In this document: positions 1-8,805 of the stretch, one piece after another | Position numbering within the stretch: the first letter of the stretch is position 1 | How the letters are laid out: the number at the start of each line of letters is the position of its first letter | Assembly: GCA_963744575.1 (NCBI GenBank) | Contig: CAVUUF010000016.1 | Location: forward strand, 186,001-250,000 | From: Palsa-504 sp963744575 | GTDB lineage: Bacteria > Actinomycetota > Actinomycetes > Streptosporangiales > Streptosporangiaceae | DNA: 64,000 nt | Direction: 5' to 3' | Translations under genes and position numbers: made by a program | The notes under the pieces: generated by a model | What the model was told of the DNA's origin: nothing | What the model saw: only the letters and a program-made list of their open reading frames with translations | The model's database searches: none

Positions 1-480
1 TCCCGCCCCGGTGCCCGCCGCGCTGGCCGCCGCGGCCGGGTGGGCGGACTGCCCGATCTGCTTTTCCGACATGGTCGGCGCGCCGGGCAGCCGCCGTACC
101 TCGCCGCCCTCCTGGTCGGTCATCAGCAGCAGCGGCGAGGACACCGGGCTCTGCTGCTGCGCCTGGACCAGCTGCTGGATCACCGACGCGATCTGGGCGT
201 CGCTGGAGATGTTCCCGCCGAAGAAGATCACCCCGGCGGCCTGGCCCGCGCTGATCTGCCGCAGCAGGGCCGACGGCACGGTCAGCCCCGAGTAGGAGAA
301 GATCACCCGCTGGCCGGCCAGCTGCGCAGACGACAGCGTGGCCGGAGCCTGGACCCGCGCCATCCGAGCCTGGCCGGCCTGCGTCTGCGCCGTCCGGGCC
401 CAGGCGCCCGCCAGCGGCGCCACCACCCCCGCCGCCAGCATCGTCCTGAGCGCGCTGCGCCGGTCCATTCGCTTGTCCAT
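1..480 (-). CDS. glycoside hydrolase family 3 protein, N-terminal part (runs off window)
   Basis: Reading down from an ATG at 480, the frame stays open to the window edge for 160 codons, so only the N-terminus is present. Residues 1-30 look like an export signal: Arg-Arg at 7-8 followed by an Ala/Val-rich stretch (twin-arginine-like). The mature part shows GVIFFGGNI and then LLMTDQEGGEVRRLPGAP, the strand and substrate loop of GH3 beta-N-acetylhexosaminidases (NagZ-like). By family knowledge it would remove N-acetylglucosamine from muropeptides or other beta-GlcNAc glycans outside the membrane. The catalytic Asp/His region lies beyond the edge, so the exact specificity cannot be read. Confidence 0.85.
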   Translation of the reverse strand, partial: MDKRMDRRSALRTMLAAGVVAPLAGAWARTAQTQAGQARMARVQAPATLSSAQLAGQRVIFSYSGLTVPSALLRQISAGQAAGVIFFGGNISSDAQIASVIQQLVQAQQQSPVSSPLLLMTDQEGGEVRRLPGAPTMSEKQIGQSAHPAAAASAAGTGAG

Positions 481-598
481 GGCTCCCCTCCCGGCGGCCC
501 ATGCCTTCAGTCCCGATGGTAACCGTGCGGATCCTCGTCTGCGTTGCGAGGCAGTGGATGCGCGCATCACCCGTCCCTGTTTTCACAGCCCGGATTAC

Positions 599-639
599 CG
601 TGGACCATCACCTGCGATTTCCGCAGGTAATGGTCCACG
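599..639. repeat. 18-bp inverted repeat with 5-nt loop
   Basis: The arms at 599-616 and 622-639 are complementary except for one base pair, around the loop ATTTC (617-621). It lies about 120 bp upstream of the GH3 gene, which is read away from it. No T-run follows, so a simple terminator is not obvious; a cruciform operator or the remnant end of a mobile element are alternatives. Confidence 0.7.
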
Positions 640-723
640 ATGACGTGATCATCCGCGGGAGCGGGCCGAGGCGGGCAGCCAGTATGCCCGCGAGTTAATA
701 ACCTGCGTCTCCCTGGTCAGCGG

Positions 724-815
724 TCAGGTCAGCACCCAGGCGCCGTCCTGGCGGGTCAGCCCGTGCCGCAGCAGGGTGCGCAAGTTGATCGTGGCGCACC
801 GGGTGTGCAGCCAGA
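724..815 (-). pseudogene. short C-terminal relic of an unidentified protein
   Basis: A minus-strand frame with protein-like composition reads WLHTRCATINLRTLLRHGL, continues into TRQDGAWVLT and ends at TGA (724-726). It is preceded in frame by a stop and has no start. It looks like the last 30 residues of a longer protein whose front has been lost. I do not recognise the family. Confidence 0.25.
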
Positions 816-1021
816 ATCACTGACCAGGGCCTGCTTGGCCTAGTAAACCTGAAACTCATTGCTTGTTTCTGATTGCGAGCGTAGCGTGAAGATATGCCTC
901 CGGGCAGACCGCACCGCCAACGTGCCCGGTCTGGTATTCGCGAGTAGGCATCCGGTTCGGAGTGAAGCTGGGCCTCGGCTCCGAGGCACGTGCTGGGGTA
1001 ACCCCGACCGCAGGGAACGTC

Positions 1022-1984
1022 ATGAGAGCAGCGCCGGAACGACGGACGGTGGCGTACGTAGCCTGTCTGGCGCTGGCTGTCGTGTGCTGCGCCTGCGCCT
1101 GCGGCAGCGGGCCGGCTGATCATGCCGGCGGGGCCGGCAAGCATGGCGCTGTCATTACGGTCGGGTCATTCGACTTCCCGGAGAGCGTGCTGCTCGCCGA
1201 CATCTACGCCGGCGCGCTCACGGCGCAGGGCTTCCCTGTCCGCGTCCTGCCGGACCTGGGCGCTCGCGAGCTGGTGGACCCGGCGCTGATGAGCGGACTT
1301 GTCCAGGTGGTGCCGGAGTACTCCGGGTCGGCGCTGGAGTTCGTCAGCCTGGGACGGCAGTCCGCGACGTCCGATATGACGGCGACCGGCAGGGCCCTGG
1401 CCAGGTGGGTGGCTAGCCGGGGGCTGGTGGCGGGGCGCCCGTCCGCCGCGCAGGACGCCAACGTCATCGTGGTCACCGCCGCGACCGCGGCCCGCTATGG
1501 CCTGCGCTCGGTCGCCGACCTGGCCCGGGTGGCGCCGCGGCTGGCGTTCGGCGGTCCGCCCGAATGCCCGGAGCGAGTCTACTGCCTGCTCGGGCTGAAG
1601 CAGGTTTACGGGCTCCGGTTCCGTTTCCTAGCGCTCGACGCCGGGGGCCCGCTGACGCTGCAGGCCCTGCAGGCAGGGGACATCGGCGTCGCGCTGCTGT
1701 TCAGCACCGATCCGGCCATCACGGCGGACCATCTGGTGGTGCTGGCCGACGACCGCGGCCTGCAGCCGGCCGAGAACGTCGTCCCGCTGGTCCGCCGGGA
1801 TGCCGTCGCCCGCTACGGCCCGCGGCTGCTCGCGGCGCTCGACGCTGTGTCGGCGCGGCTGACGACCGGCTCGCTGCGCGCCCTGGACGCGCAGGTGGAG
1901 CTGCGCGGGGATAACCCGGGCAGCGTGGCCTGGACCTGGCTGCGCGCGCAGGGGCTGATCTCGGCGGGGGGTGCGGCGCAGTGA
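1022..1984 (+). CDS. glycine betaine/choline-type (ProX/OpuAC-like) substrate-binding lipoprotein
   Basis: The start is the ATG at 1022, which puts the signal peptide at the N-terminus; an upstream frame extension lacks signal character. The hydrophobic stretch VACLALAVVCCACACGSG contains a lipobox-like Cys, so a membrane-anchored lipoprotein is likely. The mature domain opens with ITVGSFDFPESVLLADIYAGAL and has VPEYSGSALEFV, features of quaternary-ammonium binding proteins of ABC importers. At 320 residues the length is normal. No permease or ATPase follows; instead the stop overlaps the start of the PAP2-kinase gene (GTGA at 1981-1984), so the two are translated together. The ligand is inferred from family only. 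Confidence 0.8.
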   Translation: MRAAPERRTVAYVACLALAVVCCACACGSGPADHAGGAGKHGAVITVGSFDFPESVLLADIYAGALTAQGFPVRVLPDLGARELVDPALMSGLVQVVPEYSGSALEFVSLGRQSATSDMTATGRALARWVASRGLVAGRPSAAQDANVIVVTAATAARYGLRSVADLARVAPRLAFGGPPECPERVYCLLGLKQVYGLRFRFLALDAGGPLTLQALQAGDIGVALLFSTDPAITADHLVVLADDRGLQPAENVVPLVRRDAVARYGPRLLAALDAVSARLTTGSLRALDAQVELRGDNPGSVAWTWLRAQGLISAGGAAQ

Positions 1985-4173
1985 CCGAGAACGCCGGGAC
2001 GGTGAGCCCGCTAGATGGCACGGCCGCCCCGTCGCCGGGTCGGGCCGTGCGGCGAGCGGCGCGCCGCCGCCGCCCGACCGGCGCGCCCCCGCCGCTGCCG
2101 CACCCGGTCTCGGTCACCACCACAGCATGGCTGGTCCTGGCGGTTGCCGTCCTGGCCGGCGCAATCCTGGTCTCGGTGCGCGCGCCGTCGCTCCGGGTCG
2201 ATGATCAGGTCAACGCGGCGGTGCTCCGGCTCTTCGCGCGGGTTCGGACGCCGTGGCTGACCGGCATCGCAAGAGGGATCTCAGTGGCTGGCTCCGGCTG
2301 GGGGGCCACGGCGGTCGGGCTGTCGGTGGTGGCACTGACGATGGCGTTCCGCCGCTGGCGGCACCTGCTGATATTCGTGTGCAGCCTCGCTTTCGTCGAG
2401 CTCGCCGGTTACTGGATCAACCGGGAGCTCACGCGGCCGCGCCCCTACGGTGTGCCGATCATCGCGGGCTGGGCAGGGTACTCCGCGCCGGCGCTCCCGG
2501 CAGGGATCCTCACCACCCTCCTGTTGGGCATCGCCTACTGCCTGGTCGTTCCCGGGCGCCCCCGCTCCTGCGCTAAGGCGGCCATAGCGGTCGTGGTGAC
2601 CGTGTTCTGCCTGGCCTGCCTGTACCTGGCTGTCGATCACGTGGACGACGTGCTCCTGGGGGTGGCGCTCGGCGTCGCGATCCCGGTCAGCGCGTTCCGT
2701 TTCTTCACCCCGAACGAGGTGGTCCCGGTCGCCTACCGGCGCGGCAACACCGCGCACGTCGATGTGACCGGCCGGCGCGGCGAGGCGATCCGGCTGGGCG
2801 TGCGCGACCAGCTTGGGCTCACCGTGACCGAGATCGCCCCGGTCGGGCTGGAGTCCTCGGCCGGCTCCACGCCGCTGCGGCTGCGGGCCGGGGACGCCCC
2901 GCAGGAGTACCTGTTCGCCAAGCTCTACACCAAGGGCCACGTCCGCGCCGACCGCTGGTACAAGATATGGCGGACGATCCTGTACGGCTCCCTGGAGGAC
3001 GAGCACCCCTTCCAGACCGTGCGGCGCCTGGCCGAGTACGAGGACTACGCCCTGCGCCTGCTGCAAGACGCCGGGATCGCGGTAGCCAGGCCCTACGGCA
3101 TCGTGGAGATCACCCCTGAGCGGGAGTACATGGTGGTCACCGAGTACTTCGACGGCGCGGTGGAAATCGGCGACGCCGACCTCGATGACCAGCTGATCGA
3201 CCAGGGGCTGCTGCTGATCCGCACGCTGTGGGACGCGGGGATCGCGCACCGCGACATCAAGCCGGGCAACCTGATGGTCCGCGCCGGGCAGCTGCTATTG
3301 ATCGACGTGGCCTTCGCCCAGGTACGCCCGTCGCCATGGCGGCAGGCGGTCGACCTGGGCAACATGATGCTGGTCCTGGCGGTCCGCACCGACCCCGCGC
3401 GGGTGTACCGGCAGGCGCTGAATTATTTTACCGAGGCCGAGCTGGCCGAGGCCTTCGCCGCCACCCGCGGGGTGGCCAGCCCGACGCAGCTGCGCGCCTT
3501 CATGAAACGCGATCCCCGCGACCTGCTCGCCGAGTTCCGCGCGCTGGCCCCGCACCAGCGGCCGGTCGTGCTGCAGCGCTGGAGCCTCCGGCGGGTGAGC
3601 GGGGCCGCGGCGATGCTCGCCGTCATCGTCGCGGTCACCTATGTCGGCTACACCTTGATCACCCCGGTCCGCAACCTAGGGGCGCAGGCGCCCGAATGCG
3701 GCACGGGCCATGCGATGATCCTGGCGGCCCAGGCGGTTCCCTCGGCGGCCCTGCTGCCCTGCATCGCGGCGCTCCCGTCGGGCTGGACCGCGCCCGGCAC
3801 CGACGCCGAGATCGCCAGCGGGCAGGCCAGCTTCTGGCTGGATTCCGGTCAGGCCGGGGTGCAGGCGGTGACGATCACCCTGACCGCCACCTGCGACACC
3901 TCGGGCGCCCAGCAGATCCCCTCCGACCAGCCCGGCATGCGCCGGTTCGAACGCCCGCTGAGCCTGGTCCCGCAGTTCTCCGACATTCGCTACTACACCT
4001 TCCCCGGCGGCTGCGCCACCTACCAGTTCCTCTTCGCGCCCGGCGCATCCCCGGTCCTGGCCGCCGCCGTTGACAGCGCGCTGTCCTTCACGTCCCGGTC
4101 CGCGCTGGTCGGCTACGTCCGGCGCACCGAGAACCTGGCCCTGTGCGGGCGAGGCGCCAGATGCCCGGGATGA
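1981..4173 (+). CDS. membrane fusion: degenerate PAP2 phosphatase, kinase-like domain, extracytoplasmic tail
   Basis: This 730-residue protein starts at GTG and overlaps the binding protein by 4 nt. Residues 45-240 form about six membrane helices with PAP2-type landmarks: TRPRPYG (151-157), ALPAG (171-175) where the family has PSGH, and VDHVDD (218-223). The catalytic PSGH His is missing, so phosphatase activity is doubtful. Residues 300-520 form a lipopolysaccharide-kinase-like fold: Lys in LFAKLY (311-316), HRDIKPGN (423-430), and DVAFA (442-446) in place of DFG. A final helix (541-559) leads to about 170 residues predicted outside. The kinase part would face the cytoplasm. Substrate unknown; a role in envelope lipid or stress signalling is inference. 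Confidence 0.75.
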   Translation: MTENAGTVSPLDGTAAPSPGRAVRRAARRRRPTGAPPPLPHPVSVTTTAWLVLAVAVLAGAILVSVRAPSLRVDDQVNAAVLRLFARVRTPWLTGIARGISVAGSGWGATAVGLSVVALTMAFRRWRHLLIFVCSLAFVELAGYWINRELTRPRPYGVPIIAGWAGYSAPALPAGILTTLLLGIAYCLVVPGRPRSCAKAAIAVVVTVFCLACLYLAVDHVDDVLLGVALGVAIPVSAFRFFTPNEVVPVAYRRGNTAHVDVTGRRGEAIRLGVRDQLGLTVTEIAPVGLESSAGSTPLRLRAGDAPQEYLFAKLYTKGHVRADRWYKIWRTILYGSLEDEHPFQTVRRLAEYEDYALRLLQDAGIAVARPYGIVEITPEREYMVVTEYFDGAVEIGDADLDDQLIDQGLLLIRTLWDAGIAHRDIKPGNLMVRAGQLLLIDVAFAQVRPSPWRQAVDLGNMMLVLAVRTDPARVYRQALNYFTEAELAEAFAATRGVASPTQLRAFMKRDPRDLLAEFRALAPHQRPVVLQRWSLRRVSGAAAMLAVIVAVTYVGYTLITPVRNLGAQAPECGTGHAMILAAQAVPSAALLPCIAALPSGWTAPGTDAEIASGQASFWLDSGQAGVQAVTITLTATCDTSGAQQIPSDQPGMRRFERPLSLVPQFSDIRYYTFPGGCATYQFLFAPGASPVLAAAVDSALSFTSRSALVGYVRRTENLALCGRGARCPG

Positions 4174-4338
4174 CCCGGCCGGCCACCGCCCGGCGGCAGG
4201 ATGACGCGGTTCTTGGCCGCCCCGGCAGGCCGCAGCCGCCGCGCATGCTCACGATGCAGACTACGCCCCGGCCCGGCACTTACCCGTCAGTTACCTTGCC
4301 CCGGGTGACACGTCGGCCCGCCAGAATGACTATTCTGC

Positions 4339-4545
4339 GTGACCGGGCAGGAGAAGGCCGGCGAGGCCGGAGTGAAACGGCAGTGGATGGGGTGCGCGGG
4401 CCGGGTGGCACACGGGATCAACACCGTCCACCTGTCGTACGTGCGGGCCAGGACCGGGCACGCGCTGATCGACGCCCGGCAGTGGATCCCGCAAGAGCAC
4501 ATCGGGGACGCGGTCAAGTCCCTGGTCATGGGGCTGCCGTACTAG
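4339..4545 (+). pseudogene. IS701-type transposase fragment
   Basis: The frame reads TGQEKAGEAGVKRQWMGCAG, then HGINTVHLSYVRARTGHALI and DARQWIP, the central block of IS701/IS4-like DDE transposases of actinobacteria. In frame just upstream is a stop (TGA at 4327-4329), and the reading ends right after VKSLVMGLPY, so both the first and last catalytic regions are gone. No terminal inverted repeats were found around it. It is a remnant of an old insertion and cannot be active. Confidence 0.7.
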
Positions 4546-4681
4546 GGGTGCGGCCAAGGTCCACGCCATCCGCCTAGCCTGGGAAACAGCAGCGGCATAA
4601 CTGCGAAAGTCGAGAGTAACGTGGAGATCGGACAATACCTGGGCTCAGTCGCGCTCATCATGGCAGGGGATCGGACCAATC

Positions 4682-5092
4682 ATGTCCAAACGTTTTACCT
4701 ACGCCATTGACAAGCGATATTTGCCGTTGTTGGTGCCCTTCGGGCTGCGAGGTTCAAAGGACGGCGTCACGCTCACGGACGAAGGCTTCCTCTCGGCGAC
4801 CTTCGGTTTCTTCAAGATCAAGACGCCGCTGGCAAACGTCACTGAGGCGCACATCACCCGGAACTACCGCTGGTGGACCGCGTTCGGTGTTCGCGGATCC
4901 ATGGTCGACGACGGCTTGAGCTTTGGAACGAACCACAACGCGGGGGTGTGCATCCATTTCGCGGAGAAGGTGCCATCACCGCTTCGCCGAAGTGGCCACT
5001 CGGCGCTCACCGTGACCGTGGCGGACCTCGAAGGGTTGACCAACGCCTTGAGGGCCGAGCACGGCGAAGCATCCAGTGCCTCCCCGCCCTGA
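4682..5092 (+). CDS. conserved hypothetical protein, 136 aa
   Basis: The ATG at 4682 is preceded by a GGGGATCGG-type ribosome site. The protein begins MSKRFTYAIDKRYLPLLVPF and contains GFLSATFGFFKIKTPLANV, then HITRNYRWWTAFGVRGSM. It is soluble, without signal or membrane segments, and its beta-rich pattern with a late VTVADLEGLTNAL helix recalls small PH-like actinobacterial proteins. I do not recognise a function. Base composition is a little less GC-rich than its neighbours. It stands alone: the upstream gene is an IS relic and the downstream strand is opposite. Confidence 0.65.
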   Translation: MSKRFTYAIDKRYLPLLVPFGLRGSKDGVTLTDEGFLSATFGFFKIKTPLANVTEAHITRNYRWWTAFGVRGSMVDDGLSFGTNHNAGVCIHFAEKVPSPLRRSGHSALTVTVADLEGLTNALRAEHGEASSASPP

Positions 5093-5146
5093 GCCGCGCC
5101 GACCGATGATCCGGGTCGCATCCTTCGCCGAGTAGGACCCGGTTTG

Positions 5147-5290
5147 ATGAACGAGCCGCCAATCGATCACATCCTCGGAGTTCTCGCCAAGCTCGACGTC
5201 ACGGCGGTGGCACCTGGAGCCGGTACGCCCCCGGAGGTCACCTGCCGCCACCATCCGAGCTGGTTCCACCGGGGAACTCACGACAGTTAA
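5147..5290 (+). CDS. possible small protein, 47 aa
   Basis: An ATG frame of 48 codons begins MNEPPIDHILGVLAKLDVTA and ends TAA at 5290. The start of the sequence resembles the N-terminus of small DUF6194-like proteins (helix followed by a beta strand), but it stops before the body of such a domain. AGGA lies about 10 nt upstream. It may be a truncated gene or chance coding. Confidence 0.25.
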   Translation: MNEPPIDHILGVLAKLDVTAVAPGAGTPPEVTCRHHPSWFHRGTHDS

Positions 5291-5393
5291 ATAGGCGCGC
5301 TCACCAGTACGGAGAGCCGTCCCCGGCTCCCTGGCACCAGTTGAGTGTTCCGCTCCACCAGCCAGCCCAGATCTTGCGGCCCGGCGTAGGGGC

Positions 5394-7900
5394 TCAGTGC
5401 CGGGAATCTGGCTGCTTGGATCCGGTGGCGCCCCCCGCCGCCTCGCCCGCGGTATGGTCGGAGGCCGCCGGGGCGGCGGGCACCGTGTCCGCCGTCCCTG
5501 CGGGCAGCTCCGCGCTGATCCGGCTCATCTTCGATGGCCACCAGTTCCACCGGCCGAGCAGCACCACCGTGGAGGGTACCAGCAGCGTGCGGACCAGGAA
5601 GGTGTCCATCAGGATGCCCAGCGCCAGGCCGATGGCGATGTCCCGGAACTGGCTGCCGCCCGACCCGCCGCCCGCCACGATCCCGAACACGACAAACGTC
5701 CCGGCCAGCACCAGTCCGGCCGAGGTTATCGTGGTGCCGGTGGCGCTCAGTGCGCGGGTGACTGCGTCCCGTAGCGGGAAGCTGCGTGCCTCCTCCCGGA
5801 TCCGCGTCATCATCAGGATGTTGTAATCCTCGCCGAGTGCCAGCAGGAAGATGAACATCAGGAACGGCATGAAGAACACCAGGCCGCCGCTGTGGCCGAT
5901 CTCGACGAACAACAGCACCGACAGGCCGAACGCCGCCAGGTAGGAGATCCCGACCGAGGCGATCAGGTACAGCGGAGCCACCAGGCTGCGCAGCACTATT
6001 GCCAGCAGCAGGCCGATCACCACGATCGCGACCGGGATCACTCGCTTCAGGTCGCTGTTGGAGATGCTGCTGATGTCGTAGATGGCGGGTGCCTCGCCGC
6101 CGACCGCGGAGTCGGTCGCGCCGATCGCCTGTGCCGTCGCAGTGGTCGCGGCGCGAGTGGCGGGCACCGCGTCCAGCGCGGCCGTGCCGCCCGGGTCACC
6201 GGCCTTCAGCCCGGTGGAGTACTGGACGATCCGGCCGTCGGGGCTGACGTAGTTCGCGGTAGCACGGTAGGCCTCATACAGGGCGGCCGGCACCTTGCTC
6301 CCGGGCGGTGGGACGGCCGGGAGCGCCTTGGCGGGACCGAGCTGGGCGTGCAGCGAGCTGTACTGCGCCGGGGTGATGGACGCGCCCGCCGGGTTCAGCG
6401 GGCCGATCACCTGCGTGAACAGCCCGCTGGCCCGCAGCTTGCTCGTCGCCGTGGCCAGCGGCGCCGGGTCCTGCCATACCGGGTCGCTGAACTGGAAGAT
6501 CACGCTTGTCGGGTTCGCCGCAGCCTGCGGGAAGTGCTTCGTGAGCAGGGCCTGCCCCGCGGCCGAGTCGCTGCCCGCCGGCGGGGACACGTTGCCGCCG
6601 AACCCGGCCGCCGTGTAGCCGGTGACAGCCAGCGCCAGCCCGCCGAAGACGACAACCCCGGCGAGCAGCGTCGGCACCGGGTGCCGCACGACGCGCCCGG
6701 CCACCTGGCCCCAGACGCCCGACTTGCCGCTGCCCTGGATGTTCCACGGCAGCAGCTTCGGCCTGCCGAACATGGCCCGGAACAGGGTGCGCTTGGCGGC
6801 CAGCAGCGACAGGCGGATCGACAGCAGCGCGGGCAGCAAGGTCAGCGCGGCGACCAGGGTGACGCCGATGGCGATCGCGAACGGGACGGCAAGGTCGGAG
6901 TAGAACGTGAAACTGGCCAGCAGGAGCGTGAGCACCGCGGCGATCACCGTGGCCGCGGAAAACGTGATCGACTCGCCGACCCTGGTCACCGACCTGACGA
7001 TCGCGTCCGCCGCCGGCCCCTGGCGTGGATCAGGTCGCCCAGCATGCTGCCGGGGACGCTGCGGGAGCCCGGATAGCTGTCGCCCTGCGTGCCGTGCGGC
7101 ACGGCCCGCAGTTCCTCGCGGACCCGGAACACCAGGAACAGCCCGTAGTCCGTGCCCGCGCCCAGTACCAGGACGATCAGCAGGAACTGGGCCAGCGGGG
7201 ATACCTGGAGCCCGTGCTTCGCCGCCTCGCCGACCAGCGGGCCGGAAATGAGCACCGAGATGAACGCGGGGGCGAGCGTGGTCAGCGCCAGCGTCAGCGA
7301 CCGGAAGATCAGCACCAGCAGCACGATGATGAACAGCGCCGAGAAATACTGCACCTTGCCGCCAGTGTTGCCGGACGCCCTCTGCTGGTCGACTGAGACG
7401 GCGATATCGCCCGCCAGATGCACCTGCAGGCCGGCCGGCAGCCCGGCGCTGGCGATCTTCGCGCGCAGCCCGTCCACCAGGTCGGTCTGCTGGCTCTGGT
7501 TGCCGCCACTGGCCTGCGCGAGTACCTGCAGCTGCTCTGCCTGCCCGTCGGGCGACCTGCCGAGGTCCTGCACCCGGCTGACGCCGGGGACCGTGCCCAG
7601 CTGATGCTGCAGCGCGGCCAGCGCCGTCACGTCGGCCGGCGTCAGCGGCGCGCCTGACCGCGCGGCCACCACCGGGATCCCGAACAGGTTGGCCGTGCCG
7701 AGCGGGGCGGCCAGCACCGCGGCGTGCTCGCTCGGCGCGCTGGCCGGCAGGAACGTCGAGTTGTTGTTGTTGGTGACGCTGGCGAGCGACGGCAGCTGCG
7801 TCACGGCCCCGAAGGCCGCGGCTATCCACACCAGGACGACAAGCCACCGGAACCGCACCGTGAAACGCCCGATGGCGCCGAAGATCGCGTCGATACGCAT
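5394..7900 (-). pseudogene. MMPL/RND-family membrane transporter with one frameshift
   Basis: From ATG at 7900 the protein begins MRIDAIFGAIGRFTVRFRWL, a first membrane helix typical of MMPL transporters, followed by a periplasmic domain and a helix bundle with GAGTDYGLFLVFRVREEL. At about 7017-7020 the frame breaks: the next part (DAIVRSVTRVGESITFSAAT onward, with the second GEDYNILMMTRIREEA motif) is in another minus-strand frame. One extra G in the GGGG run would restore a single protein of about 835 residues with both halves complete. Such proteins export lipids or hydrophobic drugs using proton force. Either the gene is recently inactivated or a base was missed in sequencing. Confidence 0.8.
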
Positions 7901-8805
7901 GGTGACATAGCCTACGCGAGGCCCATGAACGCGCGATGACGCTACCCAGGCGCCCCGGCGCGCCTATCCCAGCCAGCGGGCATCCGACCAGGCAGCCCGG
8001 TGCCCATCTGCCGGGCGGCCGTCCATTTCCCCGGGCGTGACTGGTGCCCTGGCCGACCCAACCCCCCGGTGCTCGCGATACCCGGCAGCCCACCGCTGCA
8101 GCTGGCTGTCGCGCCGAGCCTGGCGAGCCGCAATTCGGCCGGCGACCCGGATCAGGCGTCAGGCCCGCGCCGACCACCCGCCAAGCCGGTGACAGCGGGC
8201 CTGCCAGTGGGAGAAGATGTCGATCTGACGGCCCGGGCCGGTGATGCGCACGAGCCTGGCCACCGGGGCGCAGCGCGGCCGGGCGCGAGAGGCCGGGCAG
8301 CCCGGCACGGCGTCCGGTGCTCATCAGCACGGCGAGGCCGCTCGCGTCACGGCAGCTCGCCCGGGACAGGCCGGTGACGAGCCGCCCGGCGGACGGTTCA
8401 ATCCGGGGGGAGTGTGCCGTTTCGTCCGTGGGGTTTCTGTGGGGACCAGCCGCCGTGTCGCCGACTTGTCGGGTTTCTGTGGGGCTCGCAGAAACCTTTG
8501 ACTTCCCTGGCCGACCAGACGCAGGGCATCCAGGTACTGCAACTTCTGCATGCTCGTGATCACTCTTCGAGTAACCCAGCGTGACCGGGACAGCCTACCC
8601 GCGAGAGGTGGTTCCTCCCTGCCGATTCCGTATGCGGTCCGTGGCCGGACGTTGCCTGCGCGACAGCGTGCAGATCGCCCGGAGCTGGACTCCTGCGAGG
8701 CGCCCGAGGAAGGGACCGCCGGGGAGCCGCATAAGGCCGGAGTTGGCGGGTGCTATCCCGCCCTGGGCAGTTATCCGATGCGGATGGCGTGCACTTTTCT
8801 GCGTC
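7901..8805. other. long stretch without a recognisable gene
   Basis: About 900 bp between the MMPL start and the GlxA-type gene end. No frame on either strand has protein family character. The only structure found is the repeat pair at 8431-8496. Confidence 0.5.
8431..8496. repeat. 14-bp direct repeat plus hairpin
   Basis: GGGTTTCTGTGGGG occurs at 8431-8444 and again at 8471-8484, 40 bp apart. The second copy is also the left side of a hairpin: GGTTTCTG (8472-8479) pairs with CAGAAACC (8489-8496). This could be a pair of regulator sites or a short-repeat scar. Confidence 0.55.

Larger units (their letters stand above)
481..1021. other. non-coding stretch upstream of the binding protein
   Basis: No convincing gene is seen. 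It holds a long hairpin (599-639), a short relic reading frame (724-815, minus) and two small hairpins in the leader of the next gene: GCCTCGG at 972-978 pairing with 981-987, and GGGG at 995-998 pairing with CCCC at 1002-1005. The leader hairpins could affect expression of the binding protein, but they match no riboswitch class that I recognise. Confidence 0.5.

Noticed and set aside
695..1144. 149-codon minus-strand frame before the binding-lipoprotein gene
   Set aside because: No family character and it runs over the signal peptide region of the lipoprotein gene.
2281..3249. 322-codon minus-strand frame inside the PAP2-kinase gene
   Set aside because: Composition artefact in GC-rich DNA; the plus strand shows clear kinase and membrane motifs.
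7901..8330. N-terminal extension of the MMPL reading frame up to 8330
   Set aside because: The frame is open by base composition only. The natural MMPL start with its first membrane helix is at 7900 in another frame.
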